From the NCBI GenBank assembly GCA_902623005.1, contig CACNSC010000002.1, forward strand, positions 106,750-170,749: a stretch of 64,000 nt of DNA, given 5' to 3'. Position 1 is the first letter of the stretch. Each line of letters starts with the position of its first letter. This stretch comes from an uncultured Coxiella sp. Its GTDB lineage: Bacteria > Pseudomonadota > Gammaproteobacteria > Coxiellales > Coxiellaceae. The notes under the pieces are model-generated. The model was not told where the DNA came from. It worked only from the letters and a program-made list of their open reading frames with translations, and did no database searches. Shown here piece after piece: positions 1 through 8,799 of the stretch. The position numbers were made by a program, and so were the translations under genes.

Positions 1-874
1 CAAGCTGCTCAATTTGTTGTGATGATAGGCGACGGCAACAGTGGTCATAGCAGAAACCGGGGCCACCACTGGTTACTGCGGGGTACTGACTAATAGTATG
101 AAGCCATACCAAGGGGTTTTTTAAAAAACTAAAGGGAGACAAGATAATGCTTAGATTTCCAGCATACAAGGGCATCAGAATGCTATTAATTAATCCCATA
201 TCATGATGGTAGGGTAACCAGTTCACAGCTGTATGAAAGCGTGGATGCTCGCCAGCATTTGCAGCTGTCGTCATTTGATTAATATTATTAGAGAGATTTT
301 TGTGCGTAATAATTACGCCTTTAGCCTGTCCCGTTGTGCCAGAGGTGTATTGCAAATAGGCTATGTCATGTAAATTCAACTCGCAGAGTGATGGGCAGCT
401 TTCAATGGATTCAGTGTCAAGAATGGTCGTACCCTGCCAGGCAGGACGTCCGATCTTATTCGGCTTGACTAACTCATACCACTGCTGGCTACTACAGAGA
501 ATCAACTCCGGTTCAGCATTCTTAATGATACTGGTGAGTCTAAGTGCGCTGATTGTATCGGTGTTGAGTGATTTTTTTAGTGTAGCGCACGGTACGGCAA
601 TGGTTTGACTCGCCATGCATGCCAGTAGCGCACAGACAACCTCAATGCCATTTTGGTAGAGTAATAAAACCCTATCACCAGCTTTGCAGTGCAATGAAAC
701 ATGCTGCGCCAGTGTTAGGGTTCTCTGCCATATTTGTTGGTAGGTTGCTTGCTCTGTGGTACTACCAAAGCTATCAATTAGTTTAAAAGCCGTGGCTTCA
801 GGCTGATGTTCGGCGTGATACTTTAATGCCGAAAGTGCATTTTCAAATAGCAGATTACTCTTTAATGCGGTCAT
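1..874 (-). CDS. Fatty acyl-AMP ligase (FAAL), N-terminal part, cut by window edge
   Basis: Reading the minus strand from the ATG at 874 gives 291 open codons to the window edge, so the C-terminal half is missing. The AMP-binding core motif YTSGTTGQAKGV is present, followed by WLPYHHDMGLI and a SGGPGFCYDHCCRR segment. These three are typical of long-chain fatty acyl-AMP ligases, which adenylate a fatty acid and load it on an acyl carrier protein rather than on CoA. The start overlaps the end of the upstream acyl carrier protein gene by about 20 bases, so the two are translationally coupled and probably work as a pair. The lipid product cannot be told from here. Partial at the 5' edge of the window (gene 3' end). 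Confidence 0.88.
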   Translation of the reverse strand, partial: MTALKSNLLFENALSALKYHAEHQPEATAFKLIDSFGSTTEQATYQQIWQRTLTLAQHVSLHCKAGDRVLLLYQNGIEVVCALLACMASQTIAVPCATLKKSLNTDTISALRLTSIIKNAEPELILCSSQQWYELVKPNKIGRPAWQGTTILDTESIESCPSLCELNLHDIAYLQYTSGTTGQAKGVIITHKNLSNNINQMTTAANAGEHPRFHTAVNWLPYHHDMGLINSILMPLYAGNLSIILSPFSFLKNPLVWLHTISQYPAVTSGGPGFCYDHCCRRLSSQQIEQL

Positions 875-1091
875 CGATGAGGTCGGCAAGTTGTTGCAGT
901 GTCTCAATGGGTAATAAATCTTCCTCTTTTAATGTGATTTTGAAATGCATTTCAATAGAGGCTACAAGGCTGACAATATCGACCGAATCAAGATTGAGGT
1001 TACCTTGAATGGTTGACTGACTGTCAATGACGTCTACGTCAATTCCGAATTCTTTCGCAACAATTTGTTTTAAACTTTCTAAAGTGTCCAT
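855..1091 (-). CDS. Acyl carrier protein, probable partner of the adjacent FAAL
   Basis: A 78-residue protein with the acyl carrier fold signature. The phosphopantetheine attachment motif is NLDSVDIVSL, with Ser36 as the predicted attachment site. It is acidic and of normal ACP length. It is a separate carrier, since the housekeeping acpP would sit among fab genes. It overlaps the FAAL gene downstream and follows nadD by 42 bases, on the same strand. The upstream GGAGGAAATTTA gives a strong ribosome binding site before the ATG at 1091. Function inferred: holds an acyl chain activated by the neighbouring ligase. Confidence 0.88.
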   Translation of the reverse strand: MDTLESLKQIVAKEFGIDVDVIDSQSTIQGNLNLDSVDIVSLVASIEMHFKITLKEEDLLPIETLQQLADLIDDRIKE

Positions 1092-1133
1092 TAAATTTCC
1101 TCCTTGGTGATTGTAAATCTCAGTGTACGCGAA

Positions 1134-1781
1134 TTAACGATAGAGATCACAGTGTTTAATATATTGCATAACGCCTGGCGGGAGTGATTGCTGAAGCTGC
1201 GTAGCATATCCTCCAGATTTGAGCCATGCTTGAATTTCAGAAGATGAGCTACACGGTGGGTGGAATGCATCAATTAATATTTTGCCATGCGTGTAGCGTG
1301 ACAGTGATTGAGCATTTTCAACTTCGCATTGGCGGATAAGATTTCTCTGCCAGGGATTTTCACCAATGACGTGCAGATGTCGACCCACGACAATGAGGTG
1401 ACAATAATCCAGGAGCTGTTGGTATTGTTGCCAAGTGTGCAGCAGATTAAAACACTCAACACTGAGAATGAAGCAAAGCGCTCTGCGACTATCCTGGTCA
1501 CGATAGTGTTTTAATGTATCAATAGTAAATGCGGGTGTTGATTGATTGAGCTCATATTCCTCAATATGCCAGTTTGTTTGGTGTTGGGTGGCCAGTTTCA
1601 ACATGGCTAGACGATCAGAGCCACTCGCTGCCACGCTGTCTTTGTGATGTTTATTTTGATTAGGAATAAAATACAAAGCATTAAGGTGATGTGTCCTCAT
1701 ACAATGCGTTGCAATGGCAAGATGGCCGTTGTGCACTGGATCAAACGTACCACCGAATAAACCAATCAGAGGGTAGTTCAC
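1134..1781 (-). CDS. nadD: Nicotinate-nucleotide adenylyltransferase
   Basis: This 215-residue enzyme transfers AMP to nicotinate mononucleotide in NAD synthesis. The N-terminal GLFGGTFDPVHNGH motif is the nucleotidyltransferase T/HxGH signature, and the C-terminal SSSEIQAWL corresponds to the ISSTxIR motif, slightly degenerate. The start is GTG at 1781, which overlaps the holA stop codon (GTGA), so translation is coupled. The order leuS-lptE-holA-nadD is the usual gammaproteobacterial one. The next genes usually are rsfS and rlmH; here an ACP and FAAL follow instead. Confidence 0.95.
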   Translation of the reverse strand: MNYPLIGLFGGTFDPVHNGHLAIATHCMRTHHLNALYFIPNQNKHHKDSVAASGSDRLAMLKLATQHQTNWHIEEYELNQSTPAFTIDTLKHYRDQDSRRALCFILSVECFNLLHTWQQYQQLLDYCHLIVVGRHLHVIGENPWQRNLIRQCEVENAQSLSRYTHGKILIDAFHPPCSSSSEIQAWLKSGGYATQLQQSLPPGVMQYIKHCDLYR

Positions 1782-2794
1782 CTAATTCGCCTCGCGGTTG
1801 TTTGACACCAGTTTAGTAATAACTGTTCGCACTGCTGCCAAAAATTTCCTGCTTTAGCACCCTTTATCACAGGGTCAAGTTCACAGCATTGCTCGATTAA
1901 ACGCAGGATTGATTGGCTGTTTAAGCGCTGCAAAGCGGCCTGTAGACCAGCCTTTTGAGATGACCAGGCAGATTGTATCGCTTGTGTGATGGATAAGCCG
2001 CGCTCAACGTCTACTGCGTACGGTACCAGTATCCGTAACTGACGTATTACATTCCATAAGATTAAAACCGGTTCCGTATGAGCATCACGAAGGCTGTGTA
2101 AGATTTGCAGAGTTTTTGCCGTATTGCCTAGCAATGCAGCATCGGTTAGATCGTAAATGGAGAAGTGTTGTTGATCACTAATCATGTCACGCAGTAAAGA
2201 TGCTGTGATTCGACCATTTGGATAGGCGAGCCGTAATTTCTCAATGGTTTGATGCGTGGTAATTAAATTGCCTTCTGTTAATTCAGCAAGTTGTTTTATT
2301 GCCTCTGTCTCCCAGCTAAGACCATACGGTTGAGAGCGCTTTTTAATCCAAGTTGGCAGTTGTGCAATCGATACGGGCCATAATTTAACGGACACACTGT
2401 GCTGTGTTAGCATTTTATAGAACTTAGTATTCAGTTGCGCTTTGGTTAACTTAGGTGTGCTAATCACTAAGATGTTATCGTGATTTGGTCGTTGGCAATA
2501 TTCAGTCAGCACCGTCACTGCAGATTTATCAAACTTACCCGTCGGGTGTTGGCAGTCGAATAGTTGTTTATCGGCAAATAAACCGGTTTGTATAAGCTGT
2601 GCTCCAATATGATTCCAGTCGGTATCTGAGGTGATTAAGATACTTTGTTTGTTATTGATATTGGATTTTTTTGCTACTGCATGAATAAGCTGGCGGGCGT
2701 CTTGTTGCAGTAATAGCTCGTCACCGTGTATGTGATAAATTGGTGCCAAAGATTGCTGCAATTGTTTCGCTAGTTGATCATAAGAAATCGACAT
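1778..2794 (-). CDS. holA: DNA polymerase III delta subunit
   Basis: The 338-residue protein matches HolA, the clamp-loader subunit that opens the beta sliding clamp. Visible family features are the YHIHGDELLLQQDA start, the LTEGNLITTHQTIEKL segment of domain II, and the C-terminal LILWNVIRQLR helix. The length is close to the E. coli protein (343). It lies between lptE (1 base gap) and nadD (4-base overlap), as in other gammaproteobacteria. The ATG at 2794 is the only start that keeps the conserved N-terminus. Confidence 0.94.
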   Translation of the reverse strand: MSISYDQLAKQLQQSLAPIYHIHGDELLLQQDARQLIHAVAKKSNINNKQSILITSDTDWNHIGAQLIQTGLFADKQLFDCQHPTGKFDKSAVTVLTEYCQRPNHDNILVISTPKLTKAQLNTKFYKMLTQHSVSVKLWPVSIAQLPTWIKKRSQPYGLSWETEAIKQLAELTEGNLITTHQTIEKLRLAYPNGRITASLLRDMISDQQHFSIYDLTDAALLGNTAKTLQILHSLRDAHTEPVLILWNVIRQLRILVPYAVDVERGLSITQAIQSAWSSQKAGLQAALQRLNSQSILRLIEQCCELDPVIKGAKAGNFWQQCEQLLLNWCQTTARRIR

Positions 2795-2795
2795 A

Positions 2796-3338
2796 TTATC
2801 GCTCGGTTGGATTTTTCAGTATTTGCTGAGTTGATTCGCTATTTAACCAGTGAATTATATTAGAGAGTATGCGTCGATTCAGTTGTTTAAACATCAATGT
2901 GTTATTGGCCGAAGTATTAATGATGGGTGAGTTTTGCGTGAGTGTTTGACTGGCAGAAAATGATTTAACCTTACCGATTGAATGCTGAGCTGAATCTAAA
3001 ATATTTAGTTGGGTCTTTACTGTGTAGGTGATGGATATCGCGTTGGAGCCAGAGCTCAGTGCTTTGGTTTCAGACCTATAGTCAGTGTTTGAAAGTTTGA
3101 GATAAATCGATGGTGATGACCCTTTGGTTTCATCAGACGATCTTGTAATCACTTTAAAATAATTTTGTAGTTGCGTGGTTAGACCATAGTTGAATTCATT
3201 AGAGGGTAATACCGTAACTGATGACAATGGACTTGAAGGGCTGATGCTTGCTTGAGAGTGAAGTCCACAGCTAGTCGGTAATAGCATAATCAAAACGATA
3301 AATAGAAATCTTATTTGACGGTGTACGATCGAAATCAT
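2796..3338 (-). CDS. lptE: LPS-assembly lipoprotein LptE
   Basis: A small lipoprotein with a hydrophobic N-terminal segment ending in a lipobox-like LLPTSCG, followed by about 150 residues of low overall conservation. LptE plugs the LptD barrel that inserts lipopolysaccharide in the outer membrane. Position between leuS and holA is the main support, since the sequence itself diverges strongly in this family. Two starts are possible: GTG at 3347, just after the leuS stop, or ATG at 3338. I chose the ATG because it leaves a normal signal peptide and a GAG about nine bases upstream. Confidence 0.85.
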   Translation of the reverse strand: MISIVHRQIRFLFIVLIMLLPTSCGLHSQASISPSSPLSSVTVLPSNEFNYGLTTQLQNYFKVITRSSDETKGSSPSIYLKLSNTDYRSETKALSSGSNAISITYTVKTQLNILDSAQHSIGKVKSFSASQTLTQNSPIINTSANNTLMFKQLNRRILSNIIHWLNSESTQQILKNPTER

Positions 3339-3347
3339 GACATGCAC

Positions 3348-5804
3348 TCAAACAACTATGTTGACTAATTTTTTTGGAATAACGATGACTTTTTTAATGG
3401 TCTGGTCGGATAAGCAGTGTTGGACATGCGTATCTTTTAGTGCTTCTTGCTCAGTTTCGCTCTGAGTAAGGTCTGGAGAGACCGATAATGTCGCACGTTT
3501 TTTACCGTTGATTTGCACAACCAGCGTTACCGTTCTTTGTTGTAAGGCTTGATGGTTAACTGCGGGCCAAGGCGCTGAGAAAATGTCTTGCGAGAACTCT
3601 AATAGCTGCCAAAGCGCGTGTGTAATGTGTGGAGTAAGTGGCCCTAACACGCGTAGTAGAATTGATGTGCATTCACGCAGTAATAAGCTATGCAAGTTGA
3701 CATTAGAATCACTTTGTGTGATCAGGTTTAGCATCTTCATGCAGGCAGATGCGACCGTGTTAAATTGCATCTTTTCCATGTCGTCGCACGCTTGCTTCAA
3801 AATAACATGGAAGTTTTGAAAATCTGGGTGGTTGACCAGCTGCGCCATCTTATTATCATCTTCGCTGTCTGTATGCGCGCTTTTAATAGTGTCGGCATTG
3901 TCAACACAGAATGCCCACAGTTTTTTTAAGAATCGGTGAGCGCCTTCAATACCACTATCAGACCATTCCAATGACTGTTCTGGTGGTGCCGCAAATAATT
4001 GAAAGAAACGTAATGTGTCAGCACCGTATTGTTTGACCAAGGCTGTTGGTGAGACAGTATTGCCCTTAGATTTTGACATCTTGGCACCGTCTTTTAACAC
4101 CATGCCTTGCGTTAATAATCGTGTGAATGGCTCTTTTGAATTGATTAATCCTTCATCTCGTAAAATCTTGTGCATGAATCGCGCGTAGAGTAGGTGCATG
4201 ACTGCGTGCTCAACGCCACCGACATAGAAATCAACTGGGCCCCAGTAATTGGCACGGTCATCTAGCATGGCGTTTTGCTGGTCGAAGCAGCAATATCGGG
4301 CATAATACCAAGAAGACTCAACAAAGGTGTCCATAGTGTCGGTATCACGACGAGCAAGCTTACCACAAACAGGGCAGGTTACTTCATAGAACGCCTTGCA
4401 CTGTGCGAGTGCCGATCCTTTTTCTGGTGGAATTAAGTCTGTTGGTAATTCCACGGGTAATTGATTTTCTGGTACCGGCACATCACCGCAGGTTTCACAT
4501 TGAATCATGGGAATGGGAGTGCCCCAATAACGTTGACGTGAAATACCCCAGTCGCGTAGCCGATAGTTGGTGGTGGTTTTTGCTTGTTCTTTTTCCTCGA
4601 GAAACTGTGTGATTTTCTTTATTGCCGCTTTTGATTTGAGTTGATCAAAATCACCTGAGTTAACCAGTATGCCGGGTTCGGTATAGGGGGCTTGTTCAAA
4701 ATCCCAATCAGATTGCTTACTAGGGATAACCACTGGTTGGATGGGAAGCTGATATTGTTGAGCGAAGTCGAAGTCACGTTGGTCATGAGCAGGAACTGAC
4801 ATCACCGCACCCGTACCGTATTGCATTAAGACAAAATTACAGATCCACACAGGAAGTTTTTCCTGAGTGATCGGGTGTCGAGCATAGATACCGGAAAACA
4901 CTCCAGCTTTCTCTTGCGTTGCTTGTTCGGCCTCTGTGATGGCAGCTTGGTGTGTGGATATAAACTGCTTAACTTCAGCATTGCTATCCGCTGCTTGGAT
5001 AGCTAGTGGGTGTTGTGGTGCAATCGCTAAGTAAGTGACGCCCATTAAGGTATCAGGACGAGTTGTGAAGACTTCTAGATAATGCTTGGCCTTTTGAATA
5101 ACTTTAAATTTTACTGACAAACCTTGAGAGCGACCAATCCAATGACGCTGCATATTCACCACTTGTTGTGGCCAGTCGGTTAATGTGTCGAGGTCATCCA
5201 GGAGTTCGTCGGCATAGTCGGTGATTTTAAAAAACCATTGTGCGATCTCGCGTTGTTCAACTAGTGCACCAGAGCGCCATCCACGGCCATCGACTACTTG
5301 TTCGTTAGCTAATACTGTCTGATCAACAGGGTCCCAATTGACCATGGATTGTTTCTTATAAACTAGGCCTTTTTTGTAGAGTTTGAGAAACAGCCATTGT
5401 TCCCAGCGGTAATAGTCCGTTTCGCAAGTGGCTATTTCTCGCTGCCAGTCAATTGCAAACCCGAGTTGTTTGAGCTGCTTACGCATACGGTTGATGTTTT
5501 TACGCGTCCATTCTGCAGGAGAGGCTTTGTGCTTGATAGCAGCATTTTCAGCCGGTAAGCCAAAAGCATCCCAGCCCATGGGTTGTAAGACGTTTTTTCC
5601 AAGCATGTGCTGGTAGCGGGCAACGGCATCACTCAGCGCGTAGTTACGCACATGACCGACGTGTAAGTCACCACTAGGGTAGGGAAGCATAGCAAGGCAA
5701 TAAAATTTTTCACGGCTGAGATCTTCTTTAACGGTGAAATATTGGTGACTTTCCCAAAAGGCTTGAGCTGTTTGTTCAACGTCAGCGTGATCGTAGGTAT
5801 CCAT
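3348..5804 (-). CDS. leuS: Leucyl-tRNA synthetase
   Basis: An 818-residue class I aminoacyl-tRNA synthetase. The HIGH motif appears as PSGDLHVGH near residue 45, and KMSKS lies at about residue 575 (DGAKMSKSKGN). The editing (CP1) domain contains the TTRPDTLMGVTYL segment and the zinc-like CETCGDVPVP/CPVCGKLARRD region is intact. It is the first gene of the minus-strand run leuS-lptE-holA-nadD-ACP-FAAL. Slightly shorter than the E. coli enzyme (860), with no obvious missing motif. Confidence 0.98.
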   Translation of the reverse strand: MDTYDHADVEQTAQAFWESHQYFTVKEDLSREKFYCLAMLPYPSGDLHVGHVRNYALSDAVARYQHMLGKNVLQPMGWDAFGLPAENAAIKHKASPAEWTRKNINRMRKQLKQLGFAIDWQREIATCETDYYRWEQWLFLKLYKKGLVYKKQSMVNWDPVDQTVLANEQVVDGRGWRSGALVEQREIAQWFFKITDYADELLDDLDTLTDWPQQVVNMQRHWIGRSQGLSVKFKVIQKAKHYLEVFTTRPDTLMGVTYLAIAPQHPLAIQAADSNAEVKQFISTHQAAITEAEQATQEKAGVFSGIYARHPITQEKLPVWICNFVLMQYGTGAVMSVPAHDQRDFDFAQQYQLPIQPVVIPSKQSDWDFEQAPYTEPGILVNSGDFDQLKSKAAIKKITQFLEEKEQAKTTTNYRLRDWGISRQRYWGTPIPMIQCETCGDVPVPENQLPVELPTDLIPPEKGSALAQCKAFYEVTCPVCGKLARRDTDTMDTFVESSWYYARYCCFDQQNAMLDDRANYWGPVDFYVGGVEHAVMHLLYARFMHKILRDEGLINSKEPFTRLLTQGMVLKDGAKMSKSKGNTVSPTALVKQYGADTLRFFQLFAAPPEQSLEWSDSGIEGAHRFLKKLWAFCVDNADTIKSAHTDSEDDNKMAQLVNHPDFQNFHVILKQACDDMEKMQFNTVASACMKMLNLITQSDSNVNLHSLLLRECTSILLRVLGPLTPHITHALWQLLEFSQDIFSAPWPAVNHQALQQRTVTLVVQINGKKRATLSVSPDLTQSETEQEALKDTHVQHCLSDQTIKKVIVIPKKLVNIVV

Positions 5805-6071
5805 CGAAAATTCCGTGTTTTTTTAATTGAGTAAGGATACATCAGTCTTCAAATACTGCAACCTCGATAGCGTGTGGCCATGCAAATCAGGCTACATTGA
5901 AAAATTGTTTTTAATTTATTCAAAATGGTCACGATATGCACATTAATACTACTTGGTGTAAGCCATATCGCATTGAGTTAATGGATAATGCGACTAGTTT
6001 TTCGTATGATGAAAAAATAAAATAGCTGCCTAAAAATTTATCTGTAAAGCGCTGCAAAATCTAGGAGAGTT

Positions 6072-7283
6072 ATGTTCATAAAACCGTCACAATCCGATGC
6101 CAGCACCATTCGCTTCAAAGCTTATAAAGAAGGACACTTGTTACCCATCTCGTCGCCTGATGAGATGATGGATTCATTCCGTTATCAAGCGTTAATTCAA
6201 CAGTTCGCCGATGTCTCTGGGTTGGATGAATCAACCTATGAGGTCTTATATTTAGGATTAATCAACGCATTTGCAGCTTGTGTGCAACTACTGCCACGAC
6301 AGACCAATGGTTTGTTAGGTGGTCTGTTCAGCGAAGCCATCGCTCGTGCATCATTAGTGATGCAGTTACCGGAAAACCAGTCACTGACTGACTTGCAAAA
6401 ATACGCCTTATTTTCTGCTGCTATCTTGTGTGATATCAGTCATGTGGCGTGCAGTCACTGCGTCATCATAACCGATAAGGAAGGTAACTTCTCACAAGAG
6501 TGGAATCCCTTTGCAGCAGACATGGTGGCATCCTCAGGGACCCACTACAAATTGTATCCACGTCACTATTTGCATCAGCGCTTACAAGGTTCAATGACCG
6601 TTCTTCTGGCTCGGCAGTTAATGCCAAGGGAAGGGTTTTTATGGTTATCCAGTGATTTTGAAATCTACTCGCATTGGTTGGATGCACTGCAAGGCGATGA
6701 TAGTCGCGGTGGTTGGATTCGACGCTCTCTCTCGTACATCAAGCTTGATGACATCATGGAGTTACTTAATGCGTTGGGGCAACTTAGCGAGGATTTATTA
6801 GCGCCTGAGGTTAACCGCGAGGGCGAGGCTTTTTTCAGATGGTTGCGTGATGGGATTACTAACCAAACCATTCCAGTGAATACAGCCGATGCCTTGGTGC
6901 ATGTAGTTAATGAAGGTGTTTTTATTGATGACAAAATCATCAAGAAATTCACGGACCTCAGTCCAGCCTCAATTAGCTTGTTTGTGGTCAAGCACCAGGT
7001 AGGTAACTTGTTGGGAATTCCACAAAAATGCGGTGAGGATTTTCTTCATGCCATGCTTTTTGGTTCATCTGCTGGATTTTCAGGCGTTACCTCAGGATCT
7101 CGCTCAAATCGTTCAGGTATGCTACTCAACGATCCTTCAGTATTGGACCTTGCCGGGCGCTATCCAAGTAAAAGTACTTTCGTATCAAGCAATCCAGCAT
7201 TAAAATCTAGTGCGCAACAAGCGCCGGTAATTGATGTGATTCGCGGCATAAAGCCTGCGACCGATACATCAAGAAGAGGCTGA
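6072..7283 (+). CDS. TraI/MobH relaxase-like protein with degenerate HD site
   Basis: I recognise this 403-residue protein as a relative of the TraI_2 domain of MobH-type relaxases of integrative conjugative elements. Residues about 35-235 follow that domain: FRYQALIQQFA, LLPRQTNGLLGGLF, a WNPFA block at 144-148, HQRLQGSMTVLLAR and LDALQGDD. Residues 250-310 (FFRWLRDGI, ALVHVVNEGVF) resemble the TraI_2 C-terminal domain. The histidines of the metal site appear lost: the HDIGK motif reads CDISH at 120-124, and the HH...GGLLxH segment has no histidine. No conjugation gene is nearby. The last 70 residues are low complexity. RBS GGAG lies before the ATG. Function unknown; a domesticated or effector role is speculation. 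Confidence 0.72.
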   Translation: MFIKPSQSDASTIRFKAYKEGHLLPISSPDEMMDSFRYQALIQQFADVSGLDESTYEVLYLGLINAFAACVQLLPRQTNGLLGGLFSEAIARASLVMQLPENQSLTDLQKYALFSAAILCDISHVACSHCVIITDKEGNFSQEWNPFAADMVASSGTHYKLYPRHYLHQRLQGSMTVLLARQLMPREGFLWLSSDFEIYSHWLDALQGDDSRGGWIRRSLSYIKLDDIMELLNALGQLSEDLLAPEVNREGEAFFRWLRDGITNQTIPVNTADALVHVVNEGVFIDDKIIKKFTDLSPASISLFVVKHQVGNLLGIPQKCGEDFLHAMLFGSSAGFSGVTSGSRSNRSGMLLNDPSVLDLAGRYPSKSTFVSSNPALKSSAQQAPVIDVIRGIKPATDTSRRG

Positions 7284-7288
7284 ATTGA

Positions 7289-7993
7289 TTAAATCAGTGA
7301 GTAGATGCAGTATTGCGACGGTATAAATTCAAAATGCAGCATATCGAATATGTATATTCCAATCAGTGTATGGGATAGTGTCACACCTGCTAAGTTTGGT
7401 TTTCGGTAGAACATGTAGCCCCACATGATTCCTGGTATCATGATCAAGGCTGCATGAGTAAAGCCAAAAAATGTGACATGTGCACAGGCAAATATTAAGT
7501 TAGAGACGATGATGGCGAGAAACAAACGTTCTTTACGATAAATATTGAACAATGTGGTTTGTAGTACACCTCTTATAATAAACTCCTGAATAAATGAGAA
7601 CGGAAGATAGATGAGGGCGCTTATGTAACGCTCTGGTTTAATGAACGTGATATTGACAGGTTTTGAGGCCGCAAAATAATAAACAATGGTAAGTACCACG
7701 CAAAAGCCGATTGTCCACAGAATACTTTCTCCAATCGAGCTAAAAAAATAGTGGCGTGTAATGCCGAATCGCTCAAGCTTAGGGCGAGGGTTGGTCAGAA
7801 AATAGATCGCTGCCATGGCGGCAAAAAATAGACAGAGAAACAAACTGTCCAATGTCACGTTAAAATGCATGTAGATAAAAGTCTGAAAATTCCATGACAG
7901 GATGTACACACACATCAGCGCAATAGTACGAATTAAAATACGAGTGTCATACTCGAACCAATTTCTCGGATTATCCTGAAAACCGTTAGTCAT
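7289..7993 (-). CDS. CPBP family intramembrane protease-like protein
   Basis: A 234-residue membrane protein with about seven hydrophobic segments. The C-terminal half shows the CPBP (Abi/CAAX protease) layout: motif 1 QEFIIRG (136-142), FACAH (168-172) and SHTLIG (H208). The canonical motif 1 is EExxxR; here the first glutamate is glutamine (Q136), so activity is uncertain. The ATG at 7993 has AAGGAA nine bases upstream. It converges on the TraI-like gene with only 5 bases between stops. Substrate unknown. Confidence 0.8.
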   Translation of the reverse strand: MTNGFQDNPRNWFEYDTRILIRTIALMCVYILSWNFQTFIYMHFNVTLDSLFLCLFFAAMAAIYFLTNPRPKLERFGITRHYFFSSIGESILWTIGFCVVLTIVYYFAASKPVNITFIKPERYISALIYLPFSFIQEFIIRGVLQTTLFNIYRKERLFLAIIVSNLIFACAHVTFFGFTHAALIMIPGIMWGYMFYRKPNLAGVTLSHTLIGIYIFDMLHFEFIPSQYCIYSLI

Positions 7994-8159
7994 GCGATGC
8001 TATTCCTTAACAACATATCCATTGAGGCATCACTATAAAGTTTTTTTCACAAATATGCATGTTTTATGGCAATGTAAAAAACAATAAGCTTGTTGGCACA
8101 CCATAGCGAATTTAAATTGTTTAGACATATTTAGCGAATGTTTTAACGAAAGAGTAGCC

Positions 8160-8675
8160 TTAGCGCTTTTTAATTTTTTTAAGTTGTTTGAGTAGGCGTT
8201 GACGTTTTAATGGACTTAGGTAATCAATAAAAAGTATGCCTTTGAGATGATCGAGTTCATGTTGAATACATTTTGCCATAAATCCGTCAGCTTCAAAGTT
8301 CAGTGGGTTTCCTAATCGATCTTGTGCTTGAACAGTGATATTGGCTGCACGTTTAACTTTTTCATAAACTGCGCCTCCAGGTCCAACTGACATGCATCCT
8401 TCCTCTTCAAGTGTCTCACCACTGGTGGCGATAATCTTTGTGTTAACCAAGCACAAAGGTTGATCTTTTTTTTCTGAAAAATCGATAACTGTGATATGGG
8501 GTGGATCAATCAAATCTAACTGAGTGGCAGCAAGTGCTGCACAATTTTTCTGTGCGTAGTGAGTTTCAAACATGTCATCAATAATTTTCTGTGTCGCTGG
8601 TCCAAAGTCAGTTACCGGTTTGCCAGGAGTTTTTAGCCGTGGATCAGGGTATTGTAGGATACGTAGAATGGTCAT
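8160..8675 (-). CDS. def: Peptide deformylase, variant motif I
   Basis: A 171-residue metalloenzyme removing the formyl group from nascent proteins. Motif II EEGCMS (Cys94) and motif III HELDH (His139, His143) supply the metal ligands and catalytic Glu140. Motif I, normally GxGxAAxQ, reads CAALAATQ (45-52), with both glycines replaced. The start is the ATG at 8675, preceded by GGAG at seven bases; a longer frame to 8741 lacks a binding site. There is no fmt gene beside it, so this may be a second deformylase rather than the housekeeping copy. Confidence 0.9.
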   Translation of the reverse strand: MTILRILQYPDPRLKTPGKPVTDFGPATQKIIDDMFETHYAQKNCAALAATQLDLIDPPHITVIDFSEKKDQPLCLVNTKIIATSGETLEEEGCMSVGPGGAVYEKVKRAANITVQAQDRLGNPLNFEADGFMAKCIQHELDHLKGILFIDYLSPLKRQRLLKQLKKIKKR

Positions 8676-8799
8676 AGCGGAGCTCCAGTTCAGGTATGCG
8701 ATGTGGTCTAAGCCAGTAAAAATTAGCGTTATATTGGTCAATGAATCGCCGACAACTCTAATCAGCGGATGGTTTCAAGTCAAGCGCATTGGTCTGCGC

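Noticed and set aside
6466..6991. Two minus-strand frames within the TraI-like gene
   Set aside because: They are shadows of the plus-strand gene, which has domain similarity and a ribosome binding site.
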